Origin: an uncultured Gammaproteobacteria bacterium
GTDB taxonomy: Bacteria > Pseudomonadota > Gammaproteobacteria > Rariloculales > Rariloculaceae
NCBI GenBank assembly: GCA_946887385.1
Contig: CAMPKU010000013.1
Span: forward strand, 1 to 31,188
DNA: 31,188 bases
Direction of reading: 5' to 3'
A model generated the notes under the pieces. It did not search any database. It saw nothing but the letters and a program-made list of their open reading frames with translations, and had not been told where the DNA came from. Below are positions 1 through 8,738 of the stretch, piece after piece. Each line of letters opens with the position of its first letter. Positions within the stretch are counted from its first letter, which is position 1. Made by a program: the position numbers and the translations under genes.

Positions 1-24
1 AGGCTCTGGCACTATTGCTCTTGC

Positions 25-87
25 GAGCGCCCACACAAGTTGCTTGAGACAGATTGTTAAAGAGCAAGCCTAACCGAAGCGGCTGGC
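25..87 (-). promoter_or_regulatory. rrn antitermination region: boxB-like hairpin, boxA, boxC
   Basis: In transcription order (minus strand): a small hairpin, AGCCG-CTT-CGGTT (within 68-87), in the boxB position; boxA TGCTCTTTAACAA (54-66); and boxC TGTGTGGGCGCTC (25-37). In E. coli, boxA RNA loads NusB-NusE and the SuhB/Nus complex to prevent Rho termination in rRNA. The boxA match is exact; boxB is a structural guess. Confidence 0.8.
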
Positions 88-96
88 GGACTTGGA

Positions 97-125
97 ATTA
101 TAGCTCCAGGCCCGGCACCCTCCAA
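97..125 (-). promoter_or_regulatory. rRNA operon promoter P2 (sigma-70)
   Basis: A second promoter on the minus strand, downstream of P1: TTGGAG (120-125), 17-bp spacer, perfect TATAAT (97-102). Tandem P1 and P2 promoters ahead of boxA are usual for gammaproteobacterial rrn operons; the 71-bp step between the two -10 boxes is also reasonable. Assignment rests on spacing and context. Confidence 0.7.
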
Positions 126-167
126 GTCCTCGTCGAGGAATCTAAGATCGGAAAGGCAAGGGCGCGC

Positions 168-195
168 ATTATAAGCGGTGACCGCCGCGATACAA
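168..195 (-). promoter_or_regulatory. rRNA operon promoter P1 (sigma-70)
   Basis: On the minus strand there is TTGTAT (190-195), a 16-bp spacer and a perfect TATAAT (168-173), followed by the GC-rich discriminator GCGCGCC. The 16-bp spacer, TATAAT and GCGC start region are the layout of E. coli rrnB P1, the classic ppGpp/growth-rate controlled promoter. An A+T-rich patch just upstream (about 205-215) sits where an UP element would be. Start of transcription is predicted near 160. Confidence 0.85.
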
Positions 196-272
196 GCCCC
201 AGACGAAAATACTTTGGCTGCGTTTGCGCTCCGTTCACGGACGCATGTAACCCGCGTCGCCGCCAAGGTTTT

Positions 273-302
273 TTGACCACTTCAAGCGTACTCCGCTAGA
301 GT
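273..302 (+). promoter_or_regulatory. Candidate promoter for the M23 peptidase gene
   Basis: TTGACC (273-278), 18-bp spacer, TAGAGT (297-302), ending 27 bp before the GTG start. It is the only reasonable sigma-70 match on the plus strand of this intergenic region. It lies back to back with the rRNA promoters. Weak -10, so moderate confidence only. Confidence 0.4.
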
Positions 303-329
303 ACCGAGCGTCCTCCGGGCGGGTGTTGG

Positions 330-1772
330 GTGAAACGGATAACCGGTGGCATCCGCCACGACTACAAAGACAACGTCGTCGCTTCGCCGAGGCGAAGACG
401 CTGGGCCCTGTTCGCACTGGGCCTGACTCTGCCGCTGGCCGTCACGACCCTGCTCTTTCTCGGAACGCCGCGCGAGCCCGCGCCGGTTCGCAGCCCCGAA
501 ACATTGCTCGCGCCTGCCGACACACTGGCCGCCGCCGCGCCGGAGTCGCCGCTCGAGCTGGGCGCGCCTGCGGAGCACTTCCCGGAACTGTTACCGGTAC
601 AGGAGCCCGCCGCAGAACCGCCGAGCAGCCTGCTCGATTTGCTGGTGAAGCGCGGCGATACGCTCGAGGTTCTGTTCCGTCGCAACGGCTTGAGCCTGAC
701 GGATCTCGCGGCGATGGTGGCACTGCCCGACGCAAGCCAAGCGCTCAAGCTTCTGAAGCCGGGCGATCGGCTCGAGATCGCGCATCGCGACGGCCAGGTG
801 CTTTCGCTGCGGCGGGAGATCGACGAGATCAAGCTGCTCTCGATCGCCCGCGGCGAGTTCGGTTTCGCAGCCAATACGATCGAGCGCGAAGTCGACTTGC
901 AGATAACGGGCGCGCACGGCTTGATCTCGAGCTCGCTGTTCGAAGCGGGATCGGCAGCCGGCATTTCAGATCGAACCACGATGGATATGGCGGGCATCTT
1001 CGAGTGGGACATCGATTTCATTCAGGATGTGCGTGAGGGCGACACGTTCACCGTCATTTACGAAGAGCTGTGGCGCGACGGCGTGAAATTACGCGACGGC
1101 GGCATCGTTGCCGCGGAGTTCGTCAACCAAGGCAAGACATTCCGCGCGGCGCGCTTCCGCGACGAGAACGGCCGCACGGGTTACTACACACCCGAAGGCC
1201 GCAGTGTGCGCAAAGCATTCCTTCGCGCGCCGTTGAACTTCACGCGCGTCAGCTCCAATTTCAATCCGAACCGCCGCCACCCCGTGCTCAACACCATTCG
1301 CGCGCACCGCGGTGTGGATTACGCAGCGCCAACCGGCACGCAGATTCGCGCGGCCGGCGACGGCAAGGTGCTGTTTCGCGGAACGCAGGGCGGCTACGGC
1401 AACACGATCGTGCTGCAACACGGCGGCAACATCACAACTCTGTACGGGCACCTATCGCGCTTCGGCAAAGCTCGCGCCGGCGCGCGCGTGAGTCAGGGCG
1501 ACATCATCGGTTACGTCGGCAGCAGCGGGCTCGCCACGGGCCCGCATTTGCACTACGAGTATCGCGTGAACGGCGCGCATCGAAATCCGCGCACCGTGGC
1601 ATTACCGCCTGCAGACCCCGTGCCCGCAGGGGAGCAGACGGCCTTTCAAACGGCGACAGAACCTCTGTGGAGGCAGCTCGACGGCTATTCGCGCGGCAGC
1701 GCCACGGCGCTGGCAGCGCCGCCGCGGTCCGCCGCGGCATCCGGCGACACGGCTCCGCCCGCGTTGAACTAG
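330..1772 (+). CDS. M23-family murein endopeptidase (MepM/OapA-like), membrane-anchored
   Basis: A 480-residue envelope protein predicted to cut peptide cross-links in peptidoglycan in the periplasm. A basic N-terminus and one hydrophobic segment (about 25-45) give a signal anchor. An OapA/LysM-like domain follows (about 98-150, ending LKPGDRLEI). The C-terminal LytM domain has the complete zinc site: H326 and D330 in HRGVD, and H408 in the HLH motif (406-408), plus LYGHLSR. The length suits the MepM/YebA group. The start is GTG; no ATG lies near. It is divergent from the rRNA operon, the same place as the Pseudomonas peptidase between tyrS/rrn and anmK (recalled), but anmK is absent here and ppk follows. 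The Ala/Pro-rich tail after about residue 430 is probably unstructured. Confidence 0.9.
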   Translation: MKRITGGIRHDYKDNVVASPRRRRWALFALGLTLPLAVTTLLFLGTPREPAPVRSPETLLAPADTLAAAAPESPLELGAPAEHFPELLPVQEPAAEPPSSLLDLLVKRGDTLEVLFRRNGLSLTDLAAMVALPDASQALKLLKPGDRLEIAHRDGQVLSLRREIDEIKLLSIARGEFGFAANTIEREVDLQITGAHGLISSSLFEAGSAAGISDRTTMDMAGIFEWDIDFIQDVREGDTFTVIYEELWRDGVKLRDGGIVAAEFVNQGKTFRAARFRDENGRTGYYTPEGRSVRKAFLRAPLNFTRVSSNFNPNRRHPVLNTIRAHRGVDYAAPTGTQIRAAGDGKVLFRGTQGGYGNTIVLQHGGNITTLYGHLSRFGKARAGARVSQGDIIGYVGSSGLATGPHLHYEYRVNGAHRNPRTVALPPADPVPAGEQTAFQTATEPLWRQLDGYSRGSATALAAPPRSAAASGDTAPPALN

Positions 1773-1863
1773 TCAGTGTGACGGGCGCCCGGCGGCCGCA
1801 GGGGCCGCGGGCTATACTGTTCCTCGGCTGCGGTTACGAACCGTCACAATCGCGCCGACATCC

Positions 1864-3939
1864 GTGGACGCGCTGAATCTCAAACTTGCCGACTATTACA
1901 TCAACCGCGAGCTGTCGCAGCTCGCGTTCAACACGCGCGTTCTGAAGCAGGCGATGGACGCGAGCGTTCCGCTGCTCGATCGCCTCAAATTTCTCTGCAT
2001 CTCATCCACGAACCTCGACGAGTTCTTCGAGATTCGCGTCTCGGGTCTGAAGCATCGCATCGCGCTGAACGCGGCGCCGGCGGGCGCCGACAATATGAGC
2101 CCCGCCGAAGTTTTCCGTACCGTCGCAGAGCAGGCGAACGCCCTCGTGACCGAGCAGTATCGCGTGCTCAATGACGAGCTGATTCCGCAGCTTCGCGACG
2201 CCGGTATTCGCTTCGTGCGCCGCGACGATTGGTCGGCCGAGCAACGCGCGTGGCTGGAGCAGTACTTTCGCACGGAGATCGTGCCGCTGCTCAGCCCCAC
2301 AACGCTCGATCCGTCGCGGCCGTTTCCGCGGATTCTCAACAAGAGCCTGAACTTCATCGTGAGCCTCGACGGCCGGGATGCGTTCGGGCGTCCGTGTCAT
2401 CGCGCGATCGTGCAGGCGCCGCGCTCATTGCCCCGTTTGATTCCGCTCCCGCCTACGCTCGAAGGCACCGGCTCTTCGGATTTCGTGTTCCTCTCGTCGG
2501 TCATCCACGCATTCGTAGATCGGCTATTTGCCGGCATCGAGATCGACGGCTGCTATCAGTTTCGCGTGACGCGCAACAGCGATCTGCTCATCGACGACGA
2601 GGACGTCGATGACTTGATGACGGCGCTCGAAGGCGAGCTGCTCGAAAGCCGCTACGGCGCGGCGATGCGTCTCGAGACCGCACACGACTGCCCGGAGGCG
2701 CTCGCCGCGTATTTGCTCGAGCACTTTCGGCTCACGCGCGCCGACCTGTATCAAGTGCCGGGACCCGTGAACCTGAACCGTCTGCTCGCCGTCTACGATC
2801 TCGTGGACCGGCCGGAGCTCAAGTATCCGCCGTTCACGCCGGGAGTGCCGAAAGCGCTCGTCAAGACGAACATCTTCGAAGCGATCTCGAAGCAGGACAT
2901 CCTGCTGCACCACCCATACGAATCGTTCGCGCCGGTGATCGACTTCGTGTACCGCGCCGCCACCGACCCCGACGTGCTGGCGATCAAGCAAACGCTATAC
3001 CGGACCACACCCGACTCGGCGCTGGTCGAAAGCTTGGCCTCGGCCGCCAAGGCGGGAAAAGAAGTTACGGTGCTGATCGAGCTCAGGGCGCGCTTCGACG
3101 AGGCGGCCAACATCGAGCTCGCCAGCAAGCTGCAAGAAGCCGGCGCACACGTCGTGTACGGCGTGGTCGGCTACAAGACCCACTGCAAGATGGCGCTGGT
3201 GGTACGCCGCGAGCACGGCAAGCTCCGCCGCTATGTTCACCTGGGTACGGGCAACTACCATCCTCGAACCGCACGCGCCTACACGGACTACGGGCTGCTC
3301 TCGGCGAACGAAGCGCTCGGCGAGGACGTGCACCAGGTGTTCATGCAGCTCACGAGCCTGATGCGCACGCCCAATTCGAATCTATTGTCACAATCGCCTT
3401 TCAATCTGCACGAGCGCTTGCTCGGACTCATCCGCCGAGAGACCCGTAACGCCGTGCGCGGCGGCACAGGCCACATCATCGCAAAGCTCAACGCGCTCGT
3501 TGAGCCCGAGGTGATCCGCACCCTCTATGAGGCGTCGGGTGCCGGCGTGCACATCGACCTCATCGTTCGTGGCATCTGCTGCTTGCGTCCGGGAATACCG
3601 GGTGTGTCCGAGAACATCAGAGTGCGCTCGATCGTGGGCCGTTTTCTCGAGCACAGCCGCGTGTACTACTTCCACAACGACGGCAACGAAGAGCTGTACT
3701 GCGCCAGCGCGGATTGGATGGAGCGCAATTTCTTCCGGCGGATCGAGCTGGTGTTTCCGCTACGCGAAGCGGCGCTCAAAGCCCGCGTGCTTGCCGACTT
3801 GGACGCCTATCTCGCCGATAACGTGCAGGCGTGGGAGCTGCGCAACGACGGCCGCTACGAGCAGCTGCGGCCGCCGCCCGACACCGCGCCCATCGCAGCC
3901 CAAGTGAAACTGCTCCGCCAGCTCGCCGAAGCGTCCTAA
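1864..3939 (+). CDS. ppk1: Polyphosphate kinase 1
   Basis: Catalyses reversible transfer of the ATP gamma-phosphate to inorganic polyphosphate, a store used in stress, motility and biofilm. The 691 residues are the usual length. The N-domain starts YINRELSQLAFNTRVL, typical of PPK1. The two phospholipase-D-like histidines are present: H440 in THCKM (the autophosphorylated residue, equivalent to E. coli H435) and H597 in FLEHSR (equivalent to H592). The GTGNYH and CASADWMERN motifs are also intact. The start is GTG with no clear Shine-Dalgarno. TATACT at 1813-1818 may be the -10 of its own promoter, though I see no good -35. The gene ends 9 bp from the convergent ppx stop, so the two opposing enzymes of polyphosphate metabolism are tail to tail. 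Confidence 0.95.
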   Translation: MDALNLKLADYYINRELSQLAFNTRVLKQAMDASVPLLDRLKFLCISSTNLDEFFEIRVSGLKHRIALNAAPAGADNMSPAEVFRTVAEQANALVTEQYRVLNDELIPQLRDAGIRFVRRDDWSAEQRAWLEQYFRTEIVPLLSPTTLDPSRPFPRILNKSLNFIVSLDGRDAFGRPCHRAIVQAPRSLPRLIPLPPTLEGTGSSDFVFLSSVIHAFVDRLFAGIEIDGCYQFRVTRNSDLLIDDEDVDDLMTALEGELLESRYGAAMRLETAHDCPEALAAYLLEHFRLTRADLYQVPGPVNLNRLLAVYDLVDRPELKYPPFTPGVPKALVKTNIFEAISKQDILLHHPYESFAPVIDFVYRAATDPDVLAIKQTLYRTTPDSALVESLASAAKAGKEVTVLIELRARFDEAANIELASKLQEAGAHVVYGVVGYKTHCKMALVVRREHGKLRRYVHLGTGNYHPRTARAYTDYGLLSANEALGEDVHQVFMQLTSLMRTPNSNLLSQSPFNLHERLLGLIRRETRNAVRGGTGHIIAKLNALVEPEVIRTLYEASGAGVHIDLIVRGICCLRPGIPGVSENIRVRSIVGRFLEHSRVYYFHNDGNEELYCASADWMERNFFRRIELVFPLREAALKARVLADLDAYLADNVQAWELRNDGRYEQLRPPPDTAPIAAQVKLLRQLAEAS

Positions 3940-3948
3940 GCGCGCGCT

Positions 3949-5469
3949 TCAAGTCGCGAGCCGCAGCTCGAAACGCCGTGCCCGCAGCCACTCTATCTCC
4001 TGGTCGAGGTCGGCGGCTGTCAGCGGATTGTCGTCGAGCCACCCGGGCGGAAACGTAAGCTCGAGCGAATTCGCGCCGGCCGACAGGCCAATCGGCGGCA
4101 AATCCGACGGGCTGCGGCTGCGATTCAGCAATGTGGCAAGGCGCAGCAACACCACCAGCTTGAAGAGCGGCGCGCGCCAGGCCTCCGGGAGCTCGTCGAC
4201 GAACGGATCGTCGAGCTTGCGGCGATGCAGCGTCACGAGCGTGGCAACGAGCTTCTGCTCCAAGCGCACGAATCCGGATAAATCGGAGTGTGCAACCAGG
4301 TAGCCGCCGTGGCGGTGATAGCGCGAGTGCGCGATATCGAGGCCAACCTCGTGCAACCGCGCGGCCCACTCCAATAGCTGGCGCGAGCGTTTGTCCGTGA
4401 GCTGCCAGCCGTGAGCCGCCTGCTCCAGCAATGCGACTGCCGTGGCCTCGACGCGCGCCGCTTGCTCCAGGTCCACGTGATAGCGCCGCTGCATGGCGCG
4501 AATCGAGCGCTCCCGCGCGTCCTCGTCGTGGAGACGGCCGAGCATGTCGTATAGCAGTCCTTCGCGCAGCGCGCCGCTACTGACGTCGAGGCGGTCGATA
4601 TGCAGCGCGCTCAGCACTTCGACGAGGATGACGATTCCGCCCGCAAAAACCGGCGCACGCTCGGCGCCGAGCCCGGGCAGAGCGAGCTCCTCGAGTCGCC
4701 GTGCCTTGATCAGCTCCGCGATGATCGCCTCGGCGGCCGCGAGCGTGACGCCACTGTCGCCCTGCCCCAGCGCCTGAGCGACGTCGCGCGCCGCCCGCAC
4801 CGTGCCGGACGATCCAATCGCGCGCTTCCAGCCGCGCTTGCGGAACGCCGCGGCCACGGGGCGCAACTCGAGCCGCACGGCGAGCCGTGCGCGCTCGAAG
4901 CGCTTGGCGCTCAGCGTGCCGTCGCCGAAGTGCGCGCGGCTCACGCCAACGCAGCCGACGTACAGGCTCTCGAGATGCTGCGGGTCGTAGCCCTCGCCGA
5001 TGATGAGCTCCGTGCTGCCGCCGCCAATGTCGACGACGAGATTGGCTCCGTCGGACGAATCCATGTGGTGCGAGACGCCAAGATAGATGAGTCGCGCCTC
5101 CTCGATGCCGGAGATAACCTCGACGGGATGGCCGAGCGCCTCCTCGGCCTTCGCGAGGAACGCGTCGGCATTGCGCGCGCGGCGCAGAGTATTCGTACCC
5201 ACGACGCGCACTCGGTGCGCCTGCATGTCGCGCAGCCGCTGACCGAAGCGCCGCAGACAAGAGAGCGCGCGATCCTGGCTAGCCTCGTCGAGCCATCCTT
5301 CCGCGTCGAGCCCGGACGCCAAACGCACCATCTCGCGCAGCCGATCCACGATCGACGGCTCGCCGTGTTGATTGCGCGCCACGACCATATGAAAACTGTT
5401 GGACCCGAGGTCGACCGCGGCCATGACCTCGACAGAGTCGCTGCCGACGCGGGCTTGCGGGTCGGGCAT
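3949..5469 (-). CDS. ppx: Exopolyphosphatase (Ppx/GppA family)
   Basis: Releases phosphate from the ends of polyphosphate chains, and in some relatives hydrolyses pppGpp. The 506 residues contain the actin-like ATPase fold: AAVDLGSNSFHMVV (phosphate 1 motif, about 17-30), DIGGGSTELIIG (phosphate 2), GSSGTVRAA, and a C-terminal HD-like region (EVGLDIAHSRYHRHGGYLV). The ATG at 5469 is used here; the ATG at 5424 directly before AAVDLGSN is an equally likely start, and neither has a strong ribosome site. It is the last gene of the minus-strand run that begins with tyrA and lies 24 bp after erpA. It converges with ppk1. Ppx versus GppA cannot be decided by eye, but the pairing with ppk1 favours Ppx. 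Confidence 0.9.
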   Translation of the reverse strand: MPDPQARVGSDSVEVMAAVDLGSNSFHMVVARNQHGEPSIVDRLREMVRLASGLDAEGWLDEASQDRALSCLRRFGQRLRDMQAHRVRVVGTNTLRRARNADAFLAKAEEALGHPVEVISGIEEARLIYLGVSHHMDSSDGANLVVDIGGGSTELIIGEGYDPQHLESLYVGCVGVSRAHFGDGTLSAKRFERARLAVRLELRPVAAAFRKRGWKRAIGSSGTVRAARDVAQALGQGDSGVTLAAAEAIIAELIKARRLEELALPGLGAERAPVFAGGIVILVEVLSALHIDRLDVSSGALREGLLYDMLGRLHDEDARERSIRAMQRRYHVDLEQAARVEATAVALLEQAAHGWQLTDKRSRQLLEWAARLHEVGLDIAHSRYHRHGGYLVAHSDLSGFVRLEQKLVATLVTLHRRKLDDPFVDELPEAWRAPLFKLVVLLRLATLLNRSRSPSDLPPIGLSAGANSLELTFPPGWLDDNPLTAADLDQEIEWLRARRFELRLAT

Positions 5470-5493
5470 TGCGACGGTCCGGGCGAGCGCGGC

Positions 5494-5850
5494 TTAGACG
5501 GAGAACGACGACCCGCAGCCGCAGGTGGTACTGGCATTCGGATTGCGAATGATGAATTGCGCGCCCGAAAGGTCCTCGCGATAGTCGATCTCGGCGCCCG
5601 TCAAGTACTGCACGCTCATCGGGTCTACGAGCAGCGTGACGCCGCCGTTCTCGATCTCGGTGTCGCCTTCCTGCACTTCTTCGTCGAACGTGAATCCGTA
5701 TTGGAAGCCCGAGCAGCCGCCGCCCTGCACGTAGACGCGCAACTTCAAGGCAGAATTGCCCTCTTGCTCGATGAGCTGTCCAACCTTGTGCGCCGCGGCA
5801 TCCGTGAAATTGAGCGGCGGCGCTTCGGTGACTGTGGATATTGCGGTCAT
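5494..5850 (-). CDS. erpA: A-type iron-sulfur cluster insertion protein ErpA
   Basis: Small carrier that hands Fe-S clusters to apo-enzymes such as IspG/IspH. The 118 residues carry the three invariant cysteines: one in [11 protein letters not shown] and two in the C-terminal [11 protein letters not shown]. This tail and the position beside bactofilin and DUF6776 point to ErpA rather than IscA. The ATG has a GGAGAG ribosome site located inside the end of the bactofilin gene, whose stop is only 4 bp upstream, so translation is probably coupled. Complete and unremarkable. Confidence 0.93.
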   Translation of the reverse strand: MTAISTVTEAPPLNFTDAAAHKVGQLIEQEGNSALKLRVYVQGGGCSGFQYGFTFDEEVQEGDTEIENGGVTLLVDPMSVQYLTGAEIDYREDLSGAQFIIRNPNASTTCGCGSSFSV

Positions 5851-5854
5851 GGCA

Positions 5855-6280
5855 TCACTCTCCGGCGCCCACCGGGCGTGTGGTGTCGACTTGGGGACGG
5901 CTCACGCTTTTGGCGCTCGCCTGCTCGCTTTCATGAATCAGCTTACCGTTGACCTCGGCCCCGATCGACATTTCGATGAGCTTGTACTGCACGTTGCCGA
6001 TCACGCGCGCCTTCGGCCCGAGCTCCACGCGCTCCGTCGCTCGCACGTCGCCTTTGACGGTGCCGTTCAGCACCACGTGCGGAACGACCACGGAGCCTTC
6101 GATGCAGCCCCGTTCGCTGATGCTAAGCACGGAACGGTCGTCCTTCGTGGCCCGCACGTTGCCCTTCACGTACCCATCGACGTGGCAGCCGCCCGTGAAC
6201 TCGATGTCGCCATGGACGCGCGTTTCCGCTCCCACCAAAGTGCCGATAGGGGCCTGACTTCGCGATTTCTTACCTAGCAT
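5855..6280 (-). CDS. Bactofilin (polymer-forming cytoskeletal protein)
   Basis: 141-residue bactofilin-domain protein. The core is a right-handed beta-helix of repeated G-x-V/I turns (for example [19 protein letters not shown] and [18 protein letters not shown]), flanked by short polar tails with an N-terminal [11 protein letters not shown]. Bactofilins self-assemble into filaments on the inner membrane and can recruit peptidoglycan enzymes; in several bacteria they are encoded with M23 peptidases, and one lies 4 kb away here. The neighbouring DUF6776 membrane protein and ErpA form a conserved run in pseudomonads (recalled). Start ATG with GGAG upstream. The specific role in this organism is unknown. 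Confidence 0.88.
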   Translation of the reverse strand: MLGKKSRSQAPIGTLVGAETRVHGDIEFTGGCHVDGYVKGNVRATKDDRSVLSISERGCIEGSVVVPHVVLNGTVKGDVRATERVELGPKARVIGNVQYKLIEMSIGAEVNGKLIHESEQASAKSVSRPQVDTTRPVGAGE

Positions 6281-6298
6281 GCATGCTCCGTACTCGGC

Positions 6299-6997
6299 TC
6301 AGCCGGTCACCGCCGACCACTCGAACGTCTGGTTGATGCGTTCGGCCCGGGCCTCGCTCGGCCAAATCTCGACCGCGACGCGTTGCGGCTCGAATCCTAC
6401 CGGCAGCGCCAGCTCCGTCTCGAGCCCCTGAAAATAGCGAAACTCGTAGGCCATATCATACGGCTCGCCCGGGGCGACGAGCTCGGCCGCGTCGAACGAA
6501 GCTATTTGACCGTTCTGCAAGCCTTCAAGTTGCAGCTTAACCGCGCCCGCCACGCTGCGGCTGTGAACGATGGACTGTATTAGCAGCAAGCGCACGAAAT
6601 AACGGCCCTCGCCGTCGCTCGGCAAGACCTCGAGGCTTTGAATTCTCAAGCCTGCGACACGGTCCTGCGGCGACACGATACCGCGATAGAACACGAGCTC
6701 TTCTTCCTGGGCCTGGATTTGCGCTTGCAGCTCGCCAAGCGAAGACTCTACCTGCGAGTAGGTGGCGCGATCGATGTCGCCCGAGGTTTCCACGATCGCG
6801 AGCTGCCGGCGCAGTTCGTCGCTTTGAGCCCGCTCCTCGGCCAACTTTGCGGCCAGGGCGGCGCGCTCGCGGCGGCGGTCGAGCATGTCATAGCCGCTTT
6901 GATAGCGGCCGAGCTCGAACGCCAGATACAGGCACGTACCGGCCACGAGCGCCGCGAGCGCGTAGATCCATTTCGGCCTGCTCGCGCGGCGGGCCAT
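6299..6997 (-). CDS. DUF6776 family membrane protein with coiled coil
   Basis: 232 residues: basic N-terminus, one transmembrane segment (about 10-28, WIYALAALVAGTCLYLAF), a charged Glu/Arg/Gln-rich coiled coil (about 40-105), then a beta-rich globular domain (about 105-230). The topology suggests an inner-membrane anchor with the globular part in the periplasm. I recognise the family as DUF6776, which accompanies bactofilin and erpA in pseudomonads. Function is not known. The link with bactofilin and the M23 peptidase suggests cell-envelope shape or assembly, which is inference. The start ATG is 1 bp after the rppH stop, so the two are probably translationally coupled. Confidence 0.8.
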   Translation of the reverse strand: MARRASRPKWIYALAALVAGTCLYLAFELGRYQSGYDMLDRRRERAALAAKLAEERAQSDELRRQLAIVETSGDIDRATYSQVESSLGELQAQIQAQEEELVFYRGIVSPQDRVAGLRIQSLEVLPSDGEGRYFVRLLLIQSIVHSRSVAGAVKLQLEGLQNGQIASFDAAELVAPGEPYDMAYEFRYFQGLETELALPVGFEPQRVAVEIWPSEARAERINQTFEWSAVTG

Positions 6998-6998
6998 G

Positions 6999-7550
6999 CT
7001 AAACGCAGTGCTCGTTCAACGCACGTTGCCAACGGCGCGGCCACCACGATGGCACCGGCGGCGGGCCGGCGTTTGGAAACGCCAGCGGCCCCAGCTCGTG
7101 CAACGCCCGCACGTACACCGGCCGCTTGAAATAGACCACTTCCTTCACAGGCCGCCAATAGTCCACCCAGCGGCAGCGATCGAACTCCGGTTCTGGTGTT
7201 AAGTCGAAGCGCACGCGGCTCGGATCGCTGGTGAGCTGCAACAGAAACCAGCGCTGCTTTTGGCCGATGCAAAGGGGGGTCTGCTCGCGGCGAATGTAGC
7301 GGTCGGGTAGGCGATAACGCAGCCAGCCTTCCGTCGAGCCCACGAGCTCGACGTCGTCCGGCTCAAGGCCCACCTCTTCCTTGAGCTCCCGAAACATGGC
7401 GGCCTCGGTGGTCTCTTCCGGCTGAACGCCGCCCTGCGGGAACTGCCAGCCGCCGCGGCCACGCCGCCCGGCAATCAGTACGCGGCCGCTGCCGTCGGTC
7501 AAGATGATGCCGACATTCGCGCGAAAGCCTTGCTCGTCGATGAAATCCAT
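6999..7550 (-). CDS. rppH: RNA pyrophosphohydrolase (Nudix)
   Basis: Converts the 5' triphosphate of mRNA to monophosphate, which opens transcripts to RNase E decay. It begins with the family signature [17 protein letters not shown] and has an intact Nudix box, GX5EX7REUXEEXGU, starting at [12 protein letters not shown]. The C-terminal Trp-rich segment and the WRYRLP-like part ([10 protein letters not shown]) also fit RppH. 183 residues. The reading frame is open further upstream to a TTG at 7616 overlapping the GGDEF stop, but the family start and the ATG favour 7550. It lies in the run tyrA-GGDEF-rppH-DUF6776-bactofilin-erpA-ppx. Confidence 0.92.
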   Translation of the reverse strand: MDFIDEQGFRANVGIILTDGSGRVLIAGRRGRGGWQFPQGGVQPEETTEAAMFRELKEEVGLEPDDVELVGSTEGWLRYRLPDRYIRREQTPLCIGQKQRWFLLQLTSDPSRVRFDLTPEPEFDRCRWVDYWRPVKEVVYFKRPVYVRALHELGPLAFPNAGPPPVPSWWPRRWQRALNEHCV

Positions 7551-7612
7551 GCTCGGGCGGATTCTTTCATATCGAAGCACCCGTTCCAAAACCGAGCTCG
7601 CGAAGGTGTGAC

Positions 7613-8716
7613 TCAATTACTGTTGGCGGCCTGCGCGACGGCATTGCGGCCTCCAGCCTTGGCCTCGTAGAGCGCCACGTCCGCCAGGGCGAGCAGCCTC
7701 TCGCCGACGGCTTTAAGATCCGCCTCGTCATGGGCCGGTCGATAATCGGCCACGCCGATCGACACCGTAACGGCCAGCGGCGCGGCGCTCGGCAGCTCGA
7801 ACGGCTCGGATGCCACCGCTGCGCGAATGCGCTCCGCGAGCAGGAATCCGGCCGCGATGCTGGTACCCGGCAACAAGACGACGAACTCCTCGCCGCCGTA
7901 GCGCGCCGAGACGTCGCTGCCGCGGACCTCGGCGCTGATGCACTGCGCGACTTGCCGCAGCACCTCGTCCCCCGCCAAGTGGCCGAACCGATCGTTTACG
8001 GACTTGAAGTGATCGACGTCGATCATGAGGCACGTCAGCGGCGATTGCTCGCGGCGGCAGCGGGCAAGCTCCTCGTGCAACCGGGATTGCAGGTAGCGGC
8101 GGTTGTGCCAACCCGTCAACGCGTCGGTGAACCCGCTGCGCACGAGCCGCGCTCGGTTGACGGCGCTTTCGAGCGAAAACGCCGCGATGACGGCGAGATG
8201 ATGCAAAAACTCCGTGCCGAGCGCGGCGCGAAATCGCTCGCGCTCGCGGCTGCCGAAATTCAAGCAGCCAATGAGCCTTTCCTGGCGCGTGAGCGGCAGG
8301 AGCGCCACGCTCTCGAGCGCGTCGACGGCGGGGAAGAGCAAGGCATGATCTACGCGGCTGAACTTGCCCAACCACGGGCGCCGCCCGGCGGCCACGGCGG
8401 GCGCCACACCGTGCACGGAGTCGACGAACAGCACGCTGTCTTGCTGCGTGGCCGCCCTGCCCTGCGGCGACAACAGGCGGCGGATCTCGTGATCGGGATC
8501 GGCCACCACCAACGTTGCCGCCTCGAGCCGGTAGCCCACGCACAGCCCGCTCGTCAGCCGCTCGAGCAGCGCATCGAGCGTGTTCGCCTCGAGCAGCTCC
8601 ATCTCACGCGCCTGGGCACGCCGCCACGCGTCGTCGTTCTTCCGAGCTTCTTCGGTCAGCACCGCCAAGCGGCGGCGCAGCAGCGTAAGCTCGCGGTCGT
8701 GGTCGTCCCTGTCCAC
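7613..8716 (-). CDS. Diguanylate cyclase with N-terminal DUF484/GAF-like domain
   Basis: 367-residue soluble protein that should make c-di-GMP from two GTP. An N-terminal coiled coil (about 5-45) leads into a DUF484/GAF-like sensor domain (about 45-195). The C-terminal GGDEF domain (about 205-365) carries an active GGEEF motif (about 274-278) and an RxxD inhibitory site, RGSD, five residues before it, so product inhibition is expected. No transmembrane segment. The GTG start has a strong GGGAGG ribosome site 5 bp upstream. The gene lies between tyrA and rppH, an unusual place, and has no EAL partner nearby. With Pil-Chp in the same window, an effect on pili or attachment is possible but not shown. 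Confidence 0.9.
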   Translation of the reverse strand: MDRDDHDRELTLLRRRLAVLTEEARKNDDAWRRAQAREMELLEANTLDALLERLTSGLCVGYRLEAATLVVADPDHEIRRLLSPQGRAATQQDSVLFVDSVHGVAPAVAAGRRPWLGKFSRVDHALLFPAVDALESVALLPLTRQERLIGCLNFGSRERERFRAALGTEFLHHLAVIAAFSLESAVNRARLVRSGFTDALTGWHNRRYLQSRLHEELARCRREQSPLTCLMIDVDHFKSVNDRFGHLAGDEVLRQVAQCISAEVRGSDVSARYGGEEFVVLLPGTSIAAGFLLAERIRAAVASEPFELPSAAPLAVTVSIGVADYRPAHDEADLKAVGERLLALADVALYEAKAGGRNAVAQAANSN

Positions 8717-8738
8717 TCGATCCTCCCGGTCGCTCGTT

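Larger units (their letters stand above)
1..160 (-). ncRNA. 5' leader of an rRNA operon (partial, runs off the left edge)
   Basis: Read on the minus strand, this is the transcribed leader of an rRNA operon whose 16S gene should begin just beyond position 1. It contains TGCTCTTTAACAA (54-66), identical to the boxA antitermination element of E. coli rrn operons, followed by TGTGTGGGCGCTC (25-37), which closely matches the boxC-type segment TGTGTGGGCACTC of the E. coli leader. Two promoters lie upstream at the expected spacing. No mature rRNA sequence is inside the window. The operon is divergent from the M23 peptidase gene, as I recall for Pseudomonas. Sure of the identity; the exact 5' end near 160 is inferred from the P1 promoter. 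Confidence 0.9.

Noticed and set aside
54..299. Plus-strand 81-codon frame at the left edge
   Set aside because: It lies over the rRNA leader and promoters and has no coding features.
4600..5952. 450-codon plus-strand frame opposite ppx and erpA
   Set aside because: Antisense shadow of two certain genes; composition reflects the high-GC third-position bias.
7551..7616. Upstream TTG start for rppH
   Set aside because: The added 22 residues are not part of the family and overlap the GGDEF stop; the ATG at 7550 begins at the conserved MDFIDEQGF.
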